Positions 28,583 through 37,271 of a stretch of 64,000 nt of DNA are shown piece after piece. The position numbers and the translations under genes were made by a program. The DNA is taken from assembly GCF_015354405.1 (NCBI RefSeq), contig NZ_JADKYP010000015.1, positions 62,001 through 126,000 of the forward strand, in the 5' to 3' direction. Within the stretch, counting starts at the first letter, position 1; each line of letters starts with the position of its first letter. The notes below the pieces were generated by a model, which was given only the letters and a program-made list of their open reading frames with translations, ran no database searches and was not told the origin of the DNA. The stretch comes from Nocardia sp. BSTN01 (GTDB lineage Bacteria; Actinomycetota; Actinomycetes; Mycobacteriales; Mycobacteriaceae).

Positions 28583-28678
28583 ATGTCGTCCATCGTCTTC
28601 GACTACCTGCTGCCTCTCGTCGGTCCCGAGCAGGCGGCCTACTGGGCCCAGATTCTGGTGATCAACCCCGCCGGCTGA
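28583..28678 (+). CDS. 31-residue hydrophobic peptide
   Basis: Sequence begins MSSIVFDYLLPLVGPEQAAY and ends AQILVINPAG. AAGGAG lies 11 nt before the ATG. The peptide is strongly amphipathic or hydrophobic with a single net charge region, more protein-like than expected by chance in this GC-rich DNA. It precedes the SDR gene by 100 bp. It may be a leader, a small membrane peptide or the remnant of a longer gene. Confidence 0.42.
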   Translation: MSSIVFDYLLPLVGPEQAAYWAQILVINPAG

Positions 28679-28778
28679 TCATCGCGCGACCGCACCCGGT
28701 GCCGGCGGCCCGCCGCGGGCACCGCATGCGGTCGCAAGGCCCGGCTTCGACGACGATCCGACACAGGAGGCCTCCACC

Positions 28779-29612
28779 ATGACCACCGATCACGTCTGGT
28801 TCATCACCGGCGCCGGTAGCGGCTTCGGCCGTGCGATCGCGGAGGCGGTGCTGGCCGAGGGCGGCAGTGTGGTCGCCACCGCGCGCATACCCGAATCCCT
28901 TGCCGAGCTTCGAGATCGCGATCCGGAGCGGGTGCTCGTCGCACAGCTGGACGTCACCGATCCGGCGTCGATCACCGCGGCGGTCGAGGAGGCGCGAGTT
29001 CGGTTCGGCCGCATCGACGTTCTGGTCAACAACGCCGGGTACGGACTGCGCGGCGCGCTCGAGGAATGCGACGACGAGCAACTGCGCACCCTGATGGAAA
29101 CCAATGTCTGGGGCCTGATTTCGGCCACCAAGGCGGTACTGCCGCTCATGCGGGCCCAGCGCAGCGGGCATATCGTGCAGCTGTCCTCGGTCGGCGGTGT
29201 GCGTGCCCGCCTCGGCGGAACCCCTTATGCGCTCAGCAAATTCGCGGTCGAAGGACTGTCGGAAGGTTTGTCGTACGAGGTCGCGCCGTTCGGCATCAAG
29301 GTCACCATCGTGGAGCCGGGACCGTTCCGCACCGACTTCGCCGGCCGGTCCATCCAGTGGGCCGAACCGATGCCCGAATACACACCGATCTTCGCCGAGG
29401 AACGTGAGCGCTTCCAGGCTCAGGACGGCGCCCAGCCCGGCGATCCGGCCCGAGCCGCCGCGGCCATTCTGCGCGCGGTCGCCATGGACGAACCGCCCTT
29501 GCGGCTGCCGCTCGGCCCCGAGGCCTTCGCCGGCATCCGCGCCACCCTGACCCAGCGCCTCACCGATCTGGACGAGCTCGAACCCTGGGCCGCCGACACC
29601 GGTTTCCGCTGA
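28779..29612 (+). CDS. SDR-family NAD(P)-dependent oxidoreductase
   Basis: A 277-residue classical short-chain dehydrogenase. ACAGGAGG precedes the ATG. Cofactor motif WFITGAGSGFGRAIAEAV, NNAG motif DVLVNNAGYGL, catalytic Ser in VQLSSVGG and Tyr-x-x-x-Lys in TPYALSKFAVEGL, then IVEPGPFRTDFAG. The Gly-x-x-x-Gly-Phe-Gly start and the long C-terminus resemble the retinol dehydrogenase-like subgroup often annotated as oxidoreductases of unknown substrate. It is followed after 32 bp by a SnoaL-like gene, probably in one operon. Confidence 0.93.
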   Translation: MTTDHVWFITGAGSGFGRAIAEAVLAEGGSVVATARIPESLAELRDRDPERVLVAQLDVTDPASITAAVEEARVRFGRIDVLVNNAGYGLRGALEECDDEQLRTLMETNVWGLISATKAVLPLMRAQRSGHIVQLSSVGGVRARLGGTPYALSKFAVEGLSEGLSYEVAPFGIKVTIVEPGPFRTDFAGRSIQWAEPMPEYTPIFAEERERFQAQDGAQPGDPARAAAAILRAVAMDEPPLRLPLGPEAFAGIRATLTQRLTDLDELEPWAADTGFR

Positions 29613-29644
29613 TCACTCCCCTCGTCTCGACCGGAGGACCCGCC

Positions 29645-30043
29645 ATGCTGTCCGCGGACGACCGCTTCGCGATCACCGACCTGATCAACCTGCACGGCCA
29701 CCTGACCGACAACGGCGATTTCGACGGCTGGCCGGCGCTGTTCGCCGAGGATGTCGTCTACGACGTCACCGCCATAGGCGGCGGCGTCCTGGTCGGCATC
29801 CCCGCCTGCCGAGACGCCGCGCTCGCACTGGGCGAGAACAACCCCGTCGCCCACCACGTGACCAACATCGTCGTCAACGAGGTCGCCGACGGCACCGTCC
29901 GCGCCCTGTCCAAGGGTTTCGGCGTCCTGACCGACGGCACGGTCGGCAGCGTCACCTACGAGGACACCATCCAGCGCATCGGCGCCGGCTGGAAGATCAC
30001 CCACCGCATCGTGCGCCCCCGGCGCACACCGCTGCACCCGTAG
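29645..30043 (+). CDS. SnoaL-like (NTF2-fold) protein
   Basis: A 132-residue NTF2-fold protein. CGGAGG stands upstream of the ATG. The pattern DRFAITDLINLHGHLTDNGDFDGWPALFAEDVVYDV is typical of the SnoaL-like/ring-hydroxylating beta-subunit-like family, as is AHHVTNIVVNEVADG. These are small cone-shaped proteins that act as isomerases, dehydratases or ligand binders. Cotranscription with the SDR gene suggests a shared small-molecule pathway. The substrate is unknown. Confidence 0.85.
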   Translation: MLSADDRFAITDLINLHGHLTDNGDFDGWPALFAEDVVYDVTAIGGGVLVGIPACRDAALALGENNPVAHHVTNIVVNEVADGTVRALSKGFGVLTDGTVGSVTYEDTIQRIGAGWKITHRIVRPRRTPLHP

Positions 30044-30139
30044 ACGCGGGTCGCCGCCGACCGGCCGGCGGCCGAACCGCCGTGGCCGAATAGTGGCGAA
30101 ATATGCGCTGAAGTGCTCGGCACGGGTGATCATGGGTGC

Positions 30140-30412
30140 ATGACCGCGGAACCGCTACCGCACGCCCCCGGCCTGCGCCGCGCACTGGACGAAGCCGCCG
30201 GTATCGCGCGCGAGGCCGGCCACACCGCTCTCGACACCGAACACCTCGTCCTCGCGTCGCTGCGTCACCCGAGTTCGGCTGTCGCCCGGGCCTTCCAGCG
30301 CACCGGCGCCAATCTGGCGGCGATCTCGGACGCCTTGCACGAAACCCTGCGCAACGGGCCGTACCCGAATCCGACTCCCCATCCGGACAACGGCGAGGGC
30401 TGCGCGCGCTGA
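30140..30412 (+). CDS. Clp N-terminal half-domain protein
   Basis: A 90-residue protein with a single Clp-N (Clp R) repeat: LRRALDEAAGIAREAGHTAL, then DTEHLVLASLRHPSSAVARA, and TGANLAAISDALHETL. ClpA/ClpC proteins have two such repeats followed by ATPase domains; here nothing else is attached. Free Clp-N proteins may act as adaptors or stress proteins. The C-terminal 20 residues are Pro/Asn-rich. A perfect hairpin overlaps its stop codon. Confidence 0.75.
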   Translation: MTAEPLPHAPGLRRALDEAAGIAREAGHTALDTEHLVLASLRHPSSAVARAFQRTGANLAAISDALHETLRNGPYPNPTPHPDNGEGCAR

Positions 30413-30432
30413 CCGGGAAGGCCGGTCAGCGC
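30406..30432. terminator. Bidirectional terminator overlapping two convergent stop codons
   Basis: Perfect 11-bp arms GCGCTGACCGG and CCGGTCAGCGC with a GAAGG loop. Both the Clp-N stop and the monooxygenase stop lie within it. Confidence 0.8.
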
Positions 30433-30731
30433 AGCAGGGTTTCGTCGCCGACGGTGAACTCGGTGACCTGCGCTTCGCGGATCATCGCGCCCTGCTCGCC
30501 GGAGACGCCCGCGCCGCGGAATGCGTCCAGCGCCGCTCGGTCGCTCCACCGCTCCAGAATGTTGATGCGACCGGCGTCGACAAGGTCGGCCGACAACGCG
30601 AAGTCGAGGCATCCGGGGTTTTGCCGGGCGGCGACCACGACCTCCACGCAAGTCGCCAGATAACGGTCGCGATCGGCTGGGTCCACTCGCAGGTAACCGG
30701 TGACGATGATCTGCCGCGGCGTCGCATCCAT
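30426..30731 (-). CDS. Antibiotic biosynthesis monooxygenase-like (ABM) protein
   Basis: A 101-residue dimeric alpha/beta ABM-domain protein. Pattern: IIVTGYLRVDPADRDRYLAT, ARQNPGCLDFALSADLVDA and NILERWSDRAALDAFRG. ABM proteins are cofactor-free monooxygenases or quinone/haem-acting enzymes; the exact reaction is unknown. It is transcribed toward the Clp-N gene and lies directly downstream of rnpB on the minus strand. Confidence 0.88.
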   Translation of the reverse strand: MDATPRQIIVTGYLRVDPADRDRYLATCVEVVVAARQNPGCLDFALSADLVDAGRINILERWSDRAALDAFRGAGVSGEQGAMIREAQVTEFTVGDETLLR

Positions 30732-30772
30732 GCGTTCAGCGTCGCACGCCGCGAACGAGAATCCCCGGAGGG

Positions 30773-31190
<418 letters not shown>

Positions 31191-31261
31191 GCGCACCATT
31201 GTGCCGTGCGAGCGCCGACGAGCAAAGCCGGCGACTGTCGGCCTCCGAGCCGCCACGGCGC

Positions 31262-32047
31262 TCATGCCGGGAGCATCGCGAGAAATTCGCCGACAGCCTC
31301 GCCGAAACCGTCCGGATCGTTGGCGTAGACGAAGTGGTCGGTGTCCAGTTCGACCATCCGGGTATTCGGCCGGCGCTCGATCATCGCCTCGGCCTGTTCG
31401 CGCGGAATCACTCCGTGGGCCGCCCGGATGAGCAGGGCGGGGCAGACGCTCGACGTCCAGTCGGCCCAGTGGTCGCCGTGCACCTGATCCTCGGAGGCGA
31501 CCATGTCGCCAGGATGGAACGGCAGGCTCCAGCGGCCATCCGCCCGTTCGCGCACGACGTCGGCGAAGTGGGCACCCATCGGCCCCATCGCCTCGACGAG
31601 CGCCGCACGGGTGGGCGCCTCGTAGGGCAGAGCCAGCACGAAGTGCAACGGGTTGCGCCCGTCGAGGCCGAGGCTGACGGCGCCGTCGACGTCGATGAAG
31701 GCCTCGACCCGCTCCGGATGGCGGGCAGCGAACTGGTATGCGTTGATACCGCCGAGAGAATGGCCCAGCAGCACGACACTGCCGAGTCCGAGATGGTCCA
31801 GCAACGCCGCGATATCGGCGATGTATCCGGCGCGAGAATAGTCCCCGGCACGGTCGGAGAAACCGTGCCCGCGCTGGTCGAGCGCGATCAGCCGCCAGCG
31901 GTCCCCCAGCCGCTCCCCCAGGTCGGTGAAGCTCGCCGCATTCGACATATGGCCGTGCAGTGCCAGCAGCGGGCGACCGGCTCCACCGAAGTCCAGATAG
32001 GACAGGCGCCGGCCGTTCACCTCGAAAGTCGCTCGGGTAACAGTCAT
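31262..32047 (-). CDS. Alpha/beta hydrolase
   Basis: A 261-residue hydrolase with AAGGAGATC ahead of the ATG at 32047. Motifs: LLALHGHMSNAASF, ALDQRGHGFSDRAG, the nucleophile VLLGHSLGGINAYQFA, acid in ALLIRAAHGVIP (weak), and His in ELDTDHFVYAN. It resembles epoxide hydrolase/haloperoxidase-type members. It is divergent from the lactate monooxygenase gene, and a 34-bp palindrome stands in the shared upstream region 49 bp from its start. The substrate is unknown. Confidence 0.9.
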   Translation of the reverse strand: MTVTRATFEVNGRRLSYLDFGGAGRPLLALHGHMSNAASFTDLGERLGDRWRLIALDQRGHGFSDRAGDYSRAGYIADIAALLDHLGLGSVVLLGHSLGGINAYQFAARHPERVEAFIDVDGAVSLGLDGRNPLHFVLALPYEAPTRAALVEAMGPMGAHFADVVRERADGRWSLPFHPGDMVASEDQVHGDHWADWTSSVCPALLIRAAHGVIPREQAEAMIERRPNTRMVELDTDHFVYANDPDGFGEAVGEFLAMLPA

Positions 32048-32095
32048 TTCAGATCTCCTTCGCACTCGCTCGAAGGCAACGGTAGCTACTTTCAG

Positions 32096-32129
32096 ACAGA
32101 TGTGCAAGACGCTTGTCTTACACATCTGT
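32096..32129. promoter_or_regulatory. 34-bp near-perfect palindrome between divergent genes
   Basis: Arms ACAGATGTGCAAGAC (32096-32110) and GTCTTACACATCTGT (32115-32129) are complementary at 14 of 15 positions around GCTT. It lies between a hydrolase (minus) and a lactate 2-monooxygenase (plus). The size and symmetry suit a dimeric, or double-dimer, TetR- or GntR-type regulator; none is encoded next to it. Confidence 0.65.
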
Positions 32130-32277
32130 CCCGCGAGGCGGTCGAATAGTCCCGGGCGGACGCGAGCACCGGCCGAGTCGTGGCGCGGTACCGCTGGTTA
32201 CGCATACAGTGAAGCGCGCATTCGCCGTCGAGCGCGCATACTCGCCGGCGAACCGACGGCACAGAAGGGCAGCGCGC

Positions 32278-33441
32278 ATGGGGTTCGGCGACTTCCAGAA
32301 CGAGATCTACTTCCAGGGGCTGCGCGGCGTCGTACCGGAGTACCCGGTCGCGTTCGCCGAACTCGAACAGCGCGCGCAGGCGGCCATGCCGCCCTCGATC
32401 TGGTCGTATGTGGCCGGCGGCGCGGGCGACGAGCGCACCCAGCGCGCCAATGTCGCCGCCTTCGACCACTGGGGGCTCATCCCCCGTATGTTCGTCGGCG
32501 CGAAGGAGCGCGACCTGTCGGTCGACCTGTTCGGAATGACGCTTCCCACACCGCTTTTCATGGCCCCGGTGGGCGTGATCGGCCTCTGCGCCCAGGACGG
32601 CCACGGCGATCTGGCGACCGCTCGCGCCGCCGCCCGCAGCGGCGTGCCGATGGTCGCCTCGACCCTCACCGTCGATCCGCTCGAGGACGTCGCCGCCGAA
32701 TTCGGTGACACCCCGGGCTTTTTCCAGCTCTACACGCCCACCGACCGCGATCTCGCGGCGAGCCTGGTGCATCGGGCGGAGCAGGCCGGTTACCGGGGCA
32801 TCGTCGTCACCCTCGACACCTGGATCACGGGCTGGCGGCCGCGCGATCTGTCCACCGGCAACTTCCCGCAACTGCGCGGGCACTGCCTCGCCAACTATTT
32901 CACCGATCCGGTCTTCCTCTCCGGACTGCAGCGCTCACCGGAGGAGGATCCGATGAGCGCGGTGCTGCGGTGGGTGCAACTGTTCGGCAACCCGCTGCGC
33001 TGGGAGGATCTGGCCTGGCTGCGCTCGCTCACCGATCTGCCCTTGATCGTCAAGGGAATCTGCCATCCCGACGATGTGCGCCGGGCCCGCGACGGTGGCG
33101 TGGACGGCATCTACTGCTCGAATCACGGTGGGCGCCAAGCCAATGGCGGACTGCCCGCACTGGATGTGTTGCCCGAGGTCGTCGCCGCGGCCGACGGTCT
33201 GCCGGTGCTGTTCGACTCCGGAATCCGCAGTGGCGCGGACGTCGTCAAGGCGCTCGCACTGGGCGCCACCGCGGTTGGAGTGGGCCGGCCCTACGCCTAC
33301 GGTCTGGCGCTCGGCGGCGTGGACGGAATCGTGCACGTCCTGCGCACTCTGTTGGCGGAAGCGGACCTGATCATGGCGGTCGACGGCTACCCGGCGCTGA
33401 AGGATCTGACTCGCGAGTGTTTGCGTTCCGTTCACCGGTAA
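32278..33441 (+). CDS. Lactate 2-monooxygenase-like FMN-dependent alpha-hydroxy-acid oxidase
   Basis: A 387-residue FMN enzyme. It matches the M. smegmatis lactate 2-monooxygenase family along its length: [83 protein letters not shown], and [20 protein letters not shown] with the catalytic His. The FMN-phosphate site is [17 protein letters not shown]. Lactate monooxygenase converts lactate and O2 to acetate, CO2 and water; other 2-hydroxy acids are possible. The ATG at 32278 gives the length of known members. The long 5' region carries the 34-bp palindrome. Confidence 0.93.
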   Translation: MGFGDFQNEIYFQGLRGVVPEYPVAFAELEQRAQAAMPPSIWSYVAGGAGDERTQRANVAAFDHWGLIPRMFVGAKERDLSVDLFGMTLPTPLFMAPVGVIGLCAQDGHGDLATARAAARSGVPMVASTLTVDPLEDVAAEFGDTPGFFQLYTPTDRDLAASLVHRAEQAGYRGIVVTLDTWITGWRPRDLSTGNFPQLRGHCLANYFTDPVFLSGLQRSPEEDPMSAVLRWVQLFGNPLRWEDLAWLRSLTDLPLIVKGICHPDDVRRARDGGVDGIYCSNHGGRQANGGLPALDVLPEVVAAADGLPVLFDSGIRSGADVVKALALGATAVGVGRPYAYGLALGGVDGIVHVLRTLLAEADLIMAVDGYPALKDLTRECLRSVHR

Positions 33442-33503
33442 TCGTGCCCTGAGCGGGGATCCACGTCTGCGGCCGGGCGCGCGACCCAGTACGGTATTCG
33501 CCC

Positions 33504-34391
33504 ATGGAGCGTGTCGAGGTGGGGTTCGGTTCGGGAAGCGAACAGTGTGCAGCGTGGCTCTATCTTCCGGACGGCCCGCCCAAACCGCGTCCACTGGTCA
33601 TCATGGGGCACGGGCTGGGTGCGAACCGGGAAATGGGTCTGGATCGCTACGCACGCCGGTTCGCCGCGGCCGGAATGGGCGTGCTGGTCTTCGATTACCG
33701 GCATTTCGGCGCCAGCGGTGGTGAACCGCGCCAGCTGATCAACATCGCACGCCAGCGCGACGACTGGCGCGCCGCGATCGCCTTCGCCCGCACCCTCAAG
33801 GGTTTCGACGCGACCCGAATCGCGTTGTGGGGCAGTTCGTTCGGCGGCGGGCACGTGCTGTCCATCGCGCACGAGGACGACTATCTGGCCGCGGTCGTGG
33901 CGCAGTGCCCGTTCACCAGCGGCTGGTCCTCGGCGATGGCGAAGGGGCCGATCAACCTCGCCAAAACCGGCACTCTCGCGCTCGTCGACCTCCTCGTGGG
34001 TCCGATCCGCCGCAAGCCGGTGGGCGTGCGACTGGCCGGGCGCAAGCGTTCGGCGGCGTTGATGAGCGCCTCGGACGTGCCCGAGGGTTTCGGCCGCCTC
34101 GCCGAGGAGAGCGCGCAGTACCAGCCGAAAGTTGCTGCCCGCGTGGGTATGTCGGCGATGTTCGATGCACCGTGGCGGCGCACCAAGGCCATCAAGGTGC
34201 CGGTGTTCTACGCGGTGTGCGACAACGATTCGGTCGCGCCGGTGGGTCCGACGCTCAAGGCCGCCGAGCGCACCAAACACGGCATCGTGAAGCGATACCC
34301 GATCGGGCACTTCGACATCTACTTCGACGACTGGTTCGAGAAGGCCGTCTACGACCAGACCGAATTCCTGGTGTCGGTGCTGCGCCCCTGA
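33504..34391 (+). CDS. Alpha/beta hydrolase (dienelactone-hydrolase/DUF1749-like)
   Basis: A 295-residue hydrolase. Motifs: PLVIMGHGLGANREMGLDRY, VLVFDYRHFGASGGEPRQL, the nucleophile ALWGSSFGGGHVLSIA, acid in AVCDNDSVAP and His in YPIGHFDIYFDDW. Such proteins are common in Nocardia and Mycobacterium with undefined esterase or lipase roles. It is downstream of the lactate monooxygenase on the same strand, 62 bp apart, and is followed by an imperfect hairpin. Confidence 0.88.
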   Translation: MERVEVGFGSGSEQCAAWLYLPDGPPKPRPLVIMGHGLGANREMGLDRYARRFAAAGMGVLVFDYRHFGASGGEPRQLINIARQRDDWRAAIAFARTLKGFDATRIALWGSSFGGGHVLSIAHEDDYLAAVVAQCPFTSGWSSAMAKGPINLAKTGTLALVDLLVGPIRRKPVGVRLAGRKRSAALMSASDVPEGFGRLAEESAQYQPKVAARVGMSAMFDAPWRRTKAIKVPVFYAVCDNDSVAPVGPTLKAAERTKHGIVKRYPIGHFDIYFDDWFEKAVYDQTEFLVSVLRP

Positions 34392-34430
34392 ACGCCCCAC
34401 ATTCACACACCACCCCGAACACCGAGCCCT

Positions 34431-34483
34431 GAACACTGGTGGGGAACGCCGCGGTACCGGACCCGGTGCCCCAACCGGTGTTC
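34431..34483. terminator. Imperfect long hairpin between convergent genes
   Basis: GAACACTGGTGGGG (34431-34444) pairs imperfectly with CCCCAACCGGTGTTC (34469-34483). It reaches the stop of the RNase H gene on the other strand. Confidence 0.5.
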
Positions 34484-35714
34484 AGAGGTACGAGGTGTCG
34501 TTGACCAGCCGCACCGACGATCCGCCGTCGGGATAGAACTCGGCGATCGACAGCGACGCCAGATCCAGGTGCAGCCGGTACAGCAGTGACGGGCCGACTT
34601 CCAGGGCCAATTGCAGCAGCGTCTTGATCGGCGTCACGTGGCTGACCACGACGACGTTCTGCCCCGGATACAGCGCCAGCAGATCGCGGCGCGCGGCCTC
34701 GACCCGTTCGCGCACCTGAGTGAAGCTCTCACCGCCGGGAGCGGGCAGCGACGGATCACCTAGCCAGCGCTGATGCAGTTCCGGGTCCCGTTGCGCCGCT
34801 TCGGTGAACGTGAGACCTTCCCATTCGCCGAAGTCGGTTTCGGTCAGCGCGTCCAGGACCCGCACCGGCACGTCGAGCGCCTGGGCCGCGGCCTGCGCGG
34901 TCGCACGGGCCCGGCCCAGCGGCGAGCTCACGACCGCGGCGATATCGCCTTTCGCGGCAAGGTATTTCGCGGCACGAGCGGCCTGTTCGCGACCGAGCGC
35001 GGTGAGTTCCGGATTACCCCGGCCGGAATACCGTCGCTCCACGGACAATTCGGTCTGACCGTGACGCAGCAGCAACAGCCGGGTCGGCCGCCCTCGGGCG
35101 CCGGTCCAGCCCGGGCCGGGCGCCGGGGCCGTCTCCTGCACGACCGGATCCTCGTGCGCGGCACGGGCATCGGCCGCTTCATCGATCCAGCTCGGCAGCT
35201 CGGCTTCGACGCCGCGTGCCGAATCCTGGGCAGCCGATTCCGGTTCGGCCACACTGTCGATCATCGGCCGCTCGGTATCCGCCTCGCGCACCTCGGCGAC
35301 CACCACCGCATCGTCCATGGCCTCGTTGGCAAGCCGATCGGCATGCGAATTCTGCTCGCGCGGAATCCATTGGAAGCCCACCCGATCGAAGCCGGCGACC
35401 AGCTGCCGGGCGCGCTCGGCGAGGGGAATCATGGCCGCGTGCTTGACCTTCCAGCGTCCCGACATCTGCTCGACGACGAGTTTGGAATCCATCCGCACCT
35501 CGACGGTGCGCGCGCCCAGTTCGGCGGCGGCCGCCAAACCCGCGATGAGACCGCGGTATTCGGCGACATTGTTCGTGGTGACGCCGAGATATTCGCGACG
35601 TTCGGCGAGGATCGTGGCGCGGTCGGAATCCCAGATCACCGCGCCGTAGCCGGCGGGGCCGGGATTACCTCGCGAGCCGCCGTCGGCCTCGACGATCACC
35701 GTGCGTACCGTCAT
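34482..35714 (-). CDS. Bifunctional RNase H / acid phosphatase (CobC-like)
   Basis: A 410-residue fusion orthologous to M. tuberculosis Rv2228c. Residues 1-140 are RNase H type I with all four acidic residues: VEADGGSRGNPG, NNVAEYRGL, VRMDSKLVVEQ and NSHADRLAN. A 70-residue acidic linker follows. The C-terminal 200 residues are a histidine phosphatase: LLLLRHGQTELSVERRYSG, SSPLGRARATAQAA and VVSHVTPIK. The first half degrades RNA in RNA-DNA hybrids. The second is probably alpha-ribazole phosphatase in cobalamin synthesis, in line with cobD nearby. It is 10 bp from the zinc-ribbon gene, one operon. Confidence 0.95.
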   Translation of the reverse strand: MTVRTVIVEADGGSRGNPGPAGYGAVIWDSDRATILAERREYLGVTTNNVAEYRGLIAGLAAAAELGARTVEVRMDSKLVVEQMSGRWKVKHAAMIPLAERARQLVAGFDRVGFQWIPREQNSHADRLANEAMDDAVVVAEVREADTERPMIDSVAEPESAAQDSARGVEAELPSWIDEAADARAAHEDPVVQETAPAPGPGWTGARGRPTRLLLLRHGQTELSVERRYSGRGNPELTALGREQAARAAKYLAAKGDIAAVVSSPLGRARATAQAAAQALDVPVRVLDALTETDFGEWEGLTFTEAAQRDPELHQRWLGDPSLPAPGGESFTQVRERVEAARRDLLALYPGQNVVVVSHVTPIKTLLQLALEVGPSLLYRLHLDLASLSIAEFYPDGGSSVRLVNDTSYL

Positions 35715-35724
35715 CGCCGGCCCG

Positions 35725-36462
35725 TCACAATCCGGACTGCTTGGTGCGCACCATGATCGCACCGCATTCGGGACAGCGGACCACGACCTGCGGATCGGTT
35801 TTGGCGATCCGGGCGATCTCGCCGCGGTCGAGTTCGATCCGGCAGGCGCCACACCGGCGGGCCTGCAGCAGCGCCGCGCCGACGCCGTGCTGGGCGCGCT
35901 GCTTGTCGTAGATCGCGAGCAGCTCGTCCGGGAATCCGGCGAGCAGCTGTTCGCGATCGGTGCCGCAGCGCTGCGCGGCCACGTCCAGGTCGGCGACCGC
36001 GTCGTCGCGACGGCTCTGCGCCAGGGTCAGATCCTCCTCGGCGCGCGAGAGGTTGGCGCCCGCGTGCTGGTGATCGGCCTCGGCCGCCTCGCGCCGCTCC
36101 ATCACCTCGAGCAGTTCGTCCTCGAGGACCCCGCGCCGGCGTTCCAGGCTGCCGAGTTCGTGCTGCAACTCCGAGAGCTGCTTCGCACCCACGTTGCCGC
36201 CCTCGAGCATGCCGCGATCGCGCGCTTCGCGTTTGCGCACGGCGTCGATCTCGCCCTCGAGTTTGCGAATGTCACGGTCGAGATCGTCGAGCTGGATCTC
36301 GACCTTGACCGCCGCATCCTTGCGGTCGGTGCGTTCGGCTTCCAGCCGCTGCACTTCCTGCTGTTCGGGCAGCACCTTGCGGCGATGCGCGATCCGCGTC
36401 AACTCGGCGTCGACGGCCGCGAGGTCGAGCAGTTTGGCCTGGATCGGTGGTTCGACATTCAA
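35725..36462 (-). CDS. C4 zinc-ribbon coiled-coil protein
   Basis: A 245-residue protein equivalent to Rv2229c. A long antiparallel coiled coil (residues 10-180, for example LDDLDRDIRKLEGEIDAVRK) is followed by a C-terminal zinc ribbon with two Cys pairs: RRCGACRIEL and VRCPECGAIM. The family is described as putative nucleic-acid-binding or stress-linked regulators. The constant pairing with the RNase H gene suggests a joint role. It heads a two-gene minus-strand operon. Confidence 0.92.
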   Translation of the reverse strand: MNVEPPIQAKLLDLAAVDAELTRIAHRRKVLPEQQEVQRLEAERTDRKDAAVKVEIQLDDLDRDIRKLEGEIDAVRKREARDRGMLEGGNVGAKQLSELQHELGSLERRRGVLEDELLEVMERREAAEADHQHAGANLSRAEEDLTLAQSRRDDAVADLDVAAQRCGTDREQLLAGFPDELLAIYDKQRAQHGVGAALLQARRCGACRIELDRGEIARIAKTDPQVVVRCPECGAIMVRTKQSGL

Positions 36463-36696
36463 CGCGGGACGTACTCCTCGACACTATGGACGGTTGCGGG
36501 GCGACGGGCAGCGGGTGCGCGACGCCGGTGCTCAACCGTACTCTGCCCACGGCCGGTTTCGCCCCAACCCCGCATCGCCCGCCCGCGACCACCGGATACG
36601 CGGCCGAACGCGGTGTGCCGGGGTGGCGCGGGTGCCGGTTCGCAGCCCACCGACAACTCGAGTGCGGTGCCGCCGCCACTGTGACACTCTGACCGG

Positions 36697-37140
36697 ATGG
36701 CCGAACATCGCTATCGCGTGGACGTGGTGTGGACCGGCGCCACCACCGACTACCGCTCGTATTCGCGCAATCACGAGGTGCTCGCCGAGGGGCGGCCGCC
36801 GCTGCAGGGCTCGGCGGACCCTCTCGTCGGCCGGGGCGACGCGACCCGCTGGAATCCCGAGCAACTCCTGGTCGCCTCGCTCTCGGAGTGCCACATGCTG
36901 TGGTACCTGCATCTGTGCGTCGAGGCCGGAATCGTGGTGATCGACTATCTCGACGAGGCCGAAGGCGTGATGAACGACCACCGCTTCGAACACGTCACCC
37001 TGCGCCCGCGCGTCACCATCACCGATGCCGCTCTGGCCGAGCAGGCTCGCGCCCTCCACGCGGAGGCGCACAAGCGCTGCTTCATCGCCAACTCGGTCAA
37101 TTTCCCGGTCGACCACGAGCCCGACATCCGGGTCGAGTGA
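36697..37140 (+). CDS. OsmC-family peroxiredoxin-like protein
   Basis: A 147-residue OsmC/Ohr-type protein. The two active-site cysteines are in SLSECHMLWYLHL and HKRCFIANSVNFPVDHEP. These enzymes reduce organic peroxides using a dithiol cysteine pair. The ATG has no strong ribosome site. The 234-bp region upstream (36463-36696) is shared with the divergent zinc-ribbon operon and shows no other feature. Confidence 0.92.
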   Translation: MAEHRYRVDVVWTGATTDYRSYSRNHEVLAEGRPPLQGSADPLVGRGDATRWNPEQLLVASLSECHMLWYLHLCVEAGIVVIDYLDEAEGVMNDHRFEHVTLRPRVTITDAALAEQARALHAEAHKRCFIANSVNFPVDHEPDIRVE

Positions 37141-37271
37141 ATCGGCGCCGGTCATAGCTTTCGGGCGGACGGACCGAGAGTGCGATTTCGCCGAGGAAAC
37201 ATCGGGCTCGCCACCGATGCAACGCGCTGCGTGCCCGACGGTTATCGGCCTGCGGGTCGAAGCTGTTCGCG

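Noticed and set aside
32096-32129. Resemblance of the palindrome arm to the Tn5 mosaic end used in library preparation
   Set aside because: The arm (GTCTTACACATCTGT) lacks two bases of the mosaic end and does not contain its CTGTCTC start. The inverted arrangement and the intact flanking genes fit native DNA better than an adapter artefact.
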